Origin: Candidatus Delongbacteria bacterium
Lineage (GTDB): Bacteria; CAIWAD01; BS150m-G50
Direction: 5' to 3'
DNA length: 11,658 bases
Assembly (NCBI GenBank): GCA_016784425.1
Contig: JADHUQ010000060.1
Span: forward strand, 1 to 11,658
Part shown: positions 7,148-11,658 of the stretch, piece after piece
Layout of the letters: each line of letters opens with the position of its first letter
How positions within the stretch are numbered: position 1 is the stretch's first letter
Program-made: the position numbers and the translations under genes
Notes under the pieces: generated by a model
What the model saw: only the letters and a program-made list of their open reading frames with translations
Database searches by the model: none
Told to the model about the DNA's origin: nothing

Positions 7148-10100
7148 CTAGAGCTCTTTCAAGCGTTGAACTTCCATGATGACGGCCATCTTACCGAAGG
7201 TCGTGCCATATCCCGGTGCATCCACATAGTAGACATAGATGCCGCTGGCGACAGGTAGACCGTTGTCGGTCAACAGATCCCAGGAGAGTTCGTTGAAGGG
7301 ATCAGCGGCTGTCTTCTCCAGCTCTCGCACACGATCGCCAGCCAGGTTAAAGACCTTGATAGTGCAGGCATCCGGCAGGTTGCGGAATTTTACCACGCTC
7401 ACATCAGATTTGGTCTCGTAGCTGGAATGACCGTAGTAGGGATTCGGTACGACCCGGATATCTTCCAGCATCTCTTCGCTGGTGGCAAAACTGCTGCCGA
7501 TGGTGGAAAACTGGTAGACATCCACACCGGAGCGGTGTGCAATACCGGTCTGCAGCAGCCAGGTGCCATCCGCTTCCAGGTGCGTGAGGTCGCCCCGCAA
7601 CTTTGGCCAGTAGGCATAAATGACATCTGCAGCCGGTCCCCAACCCAACTCATCTTCACCGTCCCAGGGATCGGTGTTGGAGCCGTTGCCATCGGTATCC
7701 ATATTCGGATCGATAGTGCCGTCACCATCCCAGTCACCGTTACGATAGAGCGTACTGGGATCGTCGACATAGTCACTGTTCATGATAAACAGGTACTGCC
7801 GTCCACCGACGGTGTTGTCCAGCAGCTCCCAGAGCAGATCTGCGGTATAATCCGGGTTGCCGTCCTCATCGATATCGAGCAGGTCATGCTCGTTGAAGCA
7901 CATGTTAAGCCGGCGCGGATTTTCCGCATCGGTCACATCCCAGGCGGAACCGGGGAATAGGCCGACACCGCCAACCACATAACCGAGATCGCGGCGGTAG
8001 GTCTGGCAGTTACTCCATTCTGCCGTATTGCTGGTGAACCGCACTTCAACTGTCGGATAGACGAAGTTACTCGGATCCAGCTCAGAGCCAAAGAAGTAAG
8101 CGCCGAGGTCGAGGCCGCCGAAGAAGAAAGCTCCTCCCCAGTCGACACCGGAGAACCAGCGGTCACCTTCACTGATCCAATCCCAGCCGTAGAGACCCTC
8201 GATACCGTTCAAGACCCTTACCTTCAGACCTTCGGCAATCAGGTAATCGTCATCGTCAACCTGGTTCAGCTGGTCGGCGAGTACCCGGACACCACTGGTT
8301 GTGTTGTCCAGATGCCATACCTGGGTGCTGTCGTTAAGATCCGCGAAGGTCACTTCGTAGTCAGCAGCCACCACGGCCGCCTCGTCGACGACATCGACGT
8401 AGACATGCGCCGGCTCCGGAGCACGGATTGTGTCCGGTCCCATCCAGGTCGCCTCGTTGGGGGCCATCACGGTATCATAGTCAATACCGGGAACACCGGC
8501 ATTGGGAATAACAGTAATGGAACTCTTGGAGGTTTCCAGGTTGTTCGGCACCAGGGCGGGATCGTAGGAATAGGCAGTCACGGCATAGTAGTAGGGATGG
8601 CCGTTGACCAGCCCGGTGTTGCCGTTCCAGGTCAGGTTATCCTGTGTCAGATTCAGCGAATAGGTCAGGCCGCCATCGTTACCGAACTGAACCGGGTAGC
8701 GGACTACCTGGCCGGTTTCGATATCGAAGATATCGTCAAAAATGGTTGCCACACCGTCGTTGAGGTCGTAGGTGGCAATGCGGTGCCAGGGACCGGCAAC
8801 CGATTCACCCTGAAAGATGTTGTAACCCTGGAAAGGATAATCGCCAGGAGTCAGTTCTGACTCATCACCCCAGACCAGTACGATCCGCTCATCGAACGCG
8901 GAAGCGTGGGCAATCGGCTGTGCCGGAGCCTGGGAAACGATGAAATCGTTTTCAAAGGCGGTCTGGGCAAAACCATCCACATACTTGAGATAGGTGATAG
9001 AGGATAGACGATCGGTTCCCTGAGCCACCATAACTACTGATACGACCTCAGCGGTATCGCCGGGGGCCATCTGGAAGGGTCCCGCGGAAAGCATGAAACG
9101 ACGGTCGGCCGGATCACTGTCCTGCCAACCGCTGCCGGCAACGGGATCACCCGGCACCTGGTACCGTGTCTCAAGACCGGTCACCGGATCGATGATAACC
9201 GAACCATCTGCGTTGAGACCCGTCATGTAGTTATAGGATTCAAGAGCAGTGGAGGGATCAGTCCCGTTGATGTACTTGTTGAAGGAGGTCATCGGCAGGG
9301 TTTCGGTAACATCACCGTCCCCATCGACATCCATGTTGTCGGGCGGCCCCAGGAAGAAGTCAAAACCGGTAGCCGGGGGTGAGGAGCCATACTGGCTGTC
9401 GTTGTTTGTTGCGTTGTAACAGTAACCTAACCCGAGGCCGGGATCGCACCCGACCAGGTCATCACCGGCACCACCCAGATCGGGGTCTGACCAGACCGAC
9501 ACATAGGTGGAATCGAGCAGGTTGACACCCTTGTTGATGAAGCGATACTTCAGGAAAATGACATTACCCAGAGGATCAGCCCGGTCAAAGGCAAAGGTGG
9601 TCAACTGTACTTCAATATCCAACGGACTGGTACCACCGGCATTGTTGCCGTGCTGAACCGGGTCGCCGTCATTGAAGACACAGAAGGTCATCTGGTCTGC
9701 CTGGATATCTTCGATCCAGGGCCCGTCACCGGCGGCATTCATCGGGGCTCCCTGATCCGTCGGCCAGTTAAGGTAGTCTTCGTCTGAGGTCTGGCCGTTG
9801 TAGATCTTGTAGACCCGGTGTTCAGGCCCGTCTATCAGGACGCCATTTGGCGCGATGATACCGGGGACATATTCCTGGGAATACTCCGCCACGGTCACCC
9901 GCACATTGCCGTTGACCTTGGCACCGACCCAGAGACCGGCATCATAAATGACATGGGTGTCGGTAATGGGATAGTTATTGGGGAAGTAGAGTCCATCGTT
10001 GACCCCACGCGAGGCCGACTTGTCATAAGCAAAGACACCAACATTGGTCACAAAACAATCAAGCTGGTTGGCGTCGATCGTGGTAAGAATGGACTGGTCG

Positions 10101-10201
10101 TCAGCCTGCGGATAACTCTTTCCCGCCGGCTCCAGTGCCCATCCCACAGCCGAAACTGCCACCAGCGCAGTAACTGTGTATAGCAGTAATCTCGTTTTCA
10201 T
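7148..10201 (-). CDS. Very large exported protein with Fn3-like region, Ca-binding-type motifs and FlgD/T9SS-like C-terminal domain
   Basis: A 1017-residue precursor with a signal peptide (MKTRLLLYTV, hydrophobic, cleavage near GWA at residue 22). The N-terminal 400 residues contain DCFVTNVGVFAYD, AGLWVGAKVNGNVRVTVAEY and VIFLKYRFINKG. I associate these with a poorly named family of about 1000 residues found beside TonB receptors in FCB and candidate phyla. Residues 290-299 (DVDGDGDVTE) and 821-850 (DWDGDGTIDPN, DTDGNGSNTD) are dockerin or thrombospondin-3-like Ca-binding loops. Residues 425-565 look fibronectin III-like (GYNIFQGES, PYYYAVTAYSYDP). Residues 665-712 are unusually rich in Gly, Trp and Phe. 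The C-terminus (913-1017) has IRVVPNPYYG, FNLAGDRVREL and PVASGIYVYYV, a FlgD/T9SS-like Ig fold without the standard YPNPFNP. GGGAGG precedes the ATG by five bases; an out-of-frame ATG at 10205 is too close to it. Likely a surface or secreted binding protein working with the adjacent receptor. The function is unknown. Confidence 0.85.
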   Translation of the reverse strand: MKTRLLLYTVTALVAVSAVGWALEPAGKSYPQADDQSILTTIDANQLDCFVTNVGVFAYDKSASRGVNDGLYFPNNYPITDTHVIYDAGLWVGAKVNGNVRVTVAEYSQEYVPGIIAPNGVLIDGPEHRVYKIYNGQTSDEDYLNWPTDQGAPMNAAGDGPWIEDIQADQMTFCVFNDGDPVQHGNNAGGTSPLDIEVQLTTFAFDRADPLGNVIFLKYRFINKGVNLLDSTYVSVWSDPDLGGAGDDLVGCDPGLGLGYCYNATNNDSQYGSSPPATGFDFFLGPPDNMDVDGDGDVTETLPMTSFNKYINGTDPSTALESYNYMTGLNADGSVIIDPVTGLETRYQVPGDPVAGSGWQDSDPADRRFMLSAGPFQMAPGDTAEVVSVVMVAQGTDRLSSITYLKYVDGFAQTAFENDFIVSQAPAQPIAHASAFDERIVLVWGDESELTPGDYPFQGYNIFQGESVAGPWHRIATYDLNDGVATIFDDIFDIETGQVVRYPVQFGNDGGLTYSLNLTQDNLTWNGNTGLVNGHPYYYAVTAYSYDPALVPNNLETSKSSITVIPNAGVPGIDYDTVMAPNEATWMGPDTIRAPEPAHVYVDVVDEAAVVAADYEVTFADLNDSTQVWHLDNTTSGVRVLADQLNQVDDDDYLIAEGLKVRVLNGIEGLYGWDWISEGDRWFSGVDWGGAFFFGGLDLGAYFFGSELDPSNFVYPTVEVRFTSNTAEWSNCQTYRRDLGYVVGGVGLFPGSAWDVTDAENPRRLNMCFNEHDLLDIDEDGNPDYTADLLWELLDNTVGGRQYLFIMNSDYVDDPSTLYRNGDWDGDGTIDPNMDTDGNGSNTDPWDGEDELGWGPAADVIYAYWPKLRGDLTHLEADGTWLLQTGIAHRSGVDVYQFSTIGSSFATSEEMLEDIRVVPNPYYGHSSYETKSDVSVVKFRNLPDACTIKVFNLAGDRVRELEKTAADPFNELSWDLLTDNGLPVASGIYVYYVDAPGYGTTFGKMAVIMEVQRLKEL

Positions 10202-10215
10202 TCATTCCTCCCTGA

Positions 10216-11658
10216 TTACAATGAGATGTTCACACCGGCCATGATCATGCGGGGATTACCGTAGTTGTTCGGGTTTTCCTCTTTCAGCCGATAGATCTCT
10301 TCAGCTGAGTATCCACCAAGGAAAGCCTCCCCTTCACGATCCTCCACCCAGTTCTGTCCTCCGTCGGAATCCAGCCAATAGGTGGTTTCCGCCGTACCCG
10401 AAGACTCCCAGACCGATAGCTCGTTCTCGGTATCGAACAGGTTGCGGATATCCACATAGAACTGGCAGCTGACACCGTAGAGGTAGACATTGCGAGCTAC
10501 ATGCAGGTCGACGTTGTAGATCCAGGGACCCCAGGTGGAGTTGACAGGACGCTCCGGTGTCGGGAAGGTCTGCCCCAGGGAAATCTCATTGTAAACATAT
10601 TTTTTGGTGAAAGGCTGGCCGCTGTTGGCGGTAAAGGTGGCACCGAAGGCAGTGTTGGCCAGCATGCGCATTCCAAGCATCTGCGGGCCTTCATTGTCGC
10701 GGAAGGTATAGGTCACCGCGCCCTTCAGACTGTGCCGCATATCAAAGTCGAGTGGTGCCGTCATGGTGGGTGGATCGGCGTTGGTGTGAGCAATACGGTC
10801 ATTGCCATCTGCACCGGAACCGGTTCCATTAGCCCAACTGAGCGTGTAGTTGACCCGGGCCGCAATGTTGCGGTATTCCCGCATCGCCACTTCGAATTCG
10901 AAACCCTTGATTACCGCGTGATCCATATTGCGGTAAGTGCTGAAAGAGGTGGGAAACGATTCGATACTGACGGCGTTGATCAGGTCGTTGACATTCTTAT
11001 AGAAAGCGGTTACATCCAGCACCGAATACTCGTTCAAAGCGTGGGAGAAACCGAATTCGTAAGCGATGGTTTTCTCGGGCTTCAGATTGGGATTACCAAA
11101 CACGACATGATAACCGCCGTCCTCGATCATATGAGCCATGTAGTTATAGTTCACATACATCGTGTAAAGAGGCGGAAACTGAGTGTAGTGACCATAGTTG
11201 AAATGGAAAGTGGTAACATCTGATACCGGGAAGCTGACACCCAGCCGGGGGCTGACGATGGAATGGGCGGTTGCCTCCTCCAGGTCTGTATCCTCCTGGA
11301 AATCGTCGTCAGGTACGTATGTCGGATCGTTAGGATCATAATCCGGGTCGAGTGGACGTTCCTCGCTCTTCAACCGTTTGGTGGCGGGATCGAGATAATC
11401 CCAGCGCATCCCGACATCGATAATCACATCGCTCCAGTTGAACTTGTCGGCGAAATAGGCGCCCAGCACCAGCGGTTGCTTGGCTCCATTGAGACCACCG
11501 CTCGTCTCATTCAGACTGGTTTCATCCCAACCGAAGAAGTTGGCTTCCCGGTAAGCACGATTAGCCCGCAGCTCCGGTGTGAGAGTCGTATCCGGATCCA
11601 GCACCGGATCCAGGTGATACATGTTGTAGGCAAAGTAGTTTTCGTAGTGCCGGAGGGT
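10216..11658 (-). CDS. TonB-dependent outer-membrane receptor, C-terminal part (start beyond right edge)
   Basis: The frame is open to the right edge, so the 480 visible residues are the C-terminal part of a larger protein. The plug domain and any carboxypeptidase-like N-terminal extension lie outside. Features of a TonB-dependent barrel are clear: paired amphipathic strands (VIIDVGMRWDYLDP, SPRLGVSFPV), the phrase GNPNLKPEKTIAYEFGF, VLDVTAFYKNVNDLINA, IKGFEFEVAMREYRNIAARV, YVDIRNLFDTEN, and a C-terminal strand RMIMAGVNISL ending in Leu rather than the common Phe. An acidic Asp/Pro-rich insert (EERPLDPDYDPNDPTYVPDD) probably forms an extracellular loop. Such receptors import substrates too large for porins, such as siderophores, cobalamin or glycans, using TonB-ExbBD energy. 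The substrate cannot be deduced here. The next gene starts 14 nt after the stop, indicating an operon with the giant secreted protein and the PorV-family protein. It could also be a SusC-like receptor, but no SusD-type lipoprotein is seen. Confidence 0.95.
   Translation of the reverse strand, partial: TLRHYENYFAYNMYHLDPVLDPDTTLTPELRANRAYREANFFGWDETSLNETSGGLNGAKQPLVLGAYFADKFNWSDVIIDVGMRWDYLDPATKRLKSEERPLDPDYDPNDPTYVPDDDFQEDTDLEEATAHSIVSPRLGVSFPVSDVTTFHFNYGHYTQFPPLYTMYVNYNYMAHMIEDGGYHVVFGNPNLKPEKTIAYEFGFSHALNEYSVLDVTAFYKNVNDLINAVSIESFPTSFSTYRNMDHAVIKGFEFEVAMREYRNIAARVNYTLSWANGTGSGADGNDRIAHTNADPPTMTAPLDFDMRHSLKGAVTYTFRDNEGPQMLGMRMLANTAFGATFTANSGQPFTKKYVYNEISLGQTFPTPERPVNSTWGPWIYNVDLHVARNVYLYGVSCQFYVDIRNLFDTENELSVWESSGTAETTYWLDSDGGQNWVEDREGEAFLGGYSAEEIYRLKEENPNNYGNPRMIMAGVNISL

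Noticed and set aside
6512..7258. Plus-strand open frame of 248 codons across the PorV-family gene
   Set aside because: It spans the junction of two real minus-strand genes and has no coding signature.
8312..8860. Plus-strand open frame of 182 codons inside the giant secreted protein gene
   Set aside because: It is antisense to a clearly real gene, has no ribosome binding site, and its protein shows no recognisable features. Long antisense frames are common opposite codon-biased genes.
10501..11223. Plus-strand open frame of 240 codons opposite the TonB receptor
   Set aside because: The receptor strand carries well-known barrel motifs throughout; the antisense product has none.
11620..11622. 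ATG at 11622 as the start of the TonB receptor
   Set aside because: The frame continues open to the window edge with barrel-like sequence (HYENYFAYN), and a receptor starting here would lack its plug.

Overview
The window carries only bacterial chromosomal genes, all on the minus strand. They form three transcription blocks separated by two gene-free gaps of about 400 bases. I see no RNA gene, mobile element, CRISPR array or plus-strand gene. The organism is most likely a Gram-negative member of the Fibrobacterota-Chlorobiota-Bacteroidota (FCB) superphylum or a nearby uncultured lineage such as KSB1, Marinimicrobia or Calditrichota. The reasons are a textbook type IX secretion (T9SS) C-terminal sorting domain with a QNYPNPFNPST motif, a PorV/PorQ-family outer-membrane protein, and a TonB-dependent receptor in an operon with a very large secreted protein. 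Every complete gene has a good purine-rich ribosome binding site (GGGAG or GGAG type). This is unlike typical Bacteroidota and fits a deeper FCB lineage better. The phylum is an inference.

Right block (11658 down to about 6012, outer-membrane cassette): the C-terminal 480 residues of a TonB-dependent receptor, then 14 nt later a 1017-residue exported protein with an Fn3-like region, two Ca-binding-type Asp/Gly motifs and a FlgD/T9SS-like C-terminal domain, then 15 nt later a 336-residue PorV/PorQ-family beta-barrel. A hairpin and a T-rich intrinsic terminator follow. The tight spacing suggests one mRNA and a joint role at the cell surface, such as substrate capture or uptake, or display of the large protein. 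The substrate cannot be read from the sequence.

Middle block (5737 to 4701): a single gene for a 324-residue exported protein with an N-terminal module that resembles a ThuA/glutamine-amidotransferase-like fold and a canonical T9SS type A sorting domain. It is followed by a strong intrinsic terminator.

Left block (4356 to beyond position 1, cytoplasmic signalling): a 938-residue soluble histidine kinase (REC-PAS-PAS-GAF-PAS-HisKA-HATPase), overlapped by 4 nt by a REC-HDOD response regulator, which is overlapped by 8 nt by a GTG-started second response regulator that runs off the left edge. No DNA-binding output domain is visible, so the pathway probably acts through protein or second-messenger outputs. 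The best candidates for a little-described system are the receptor/giant secreted protein/PorV cassette and this kinase-HDOD-regulator chain. Both have recognisable parts whose overall purpose is unknown.
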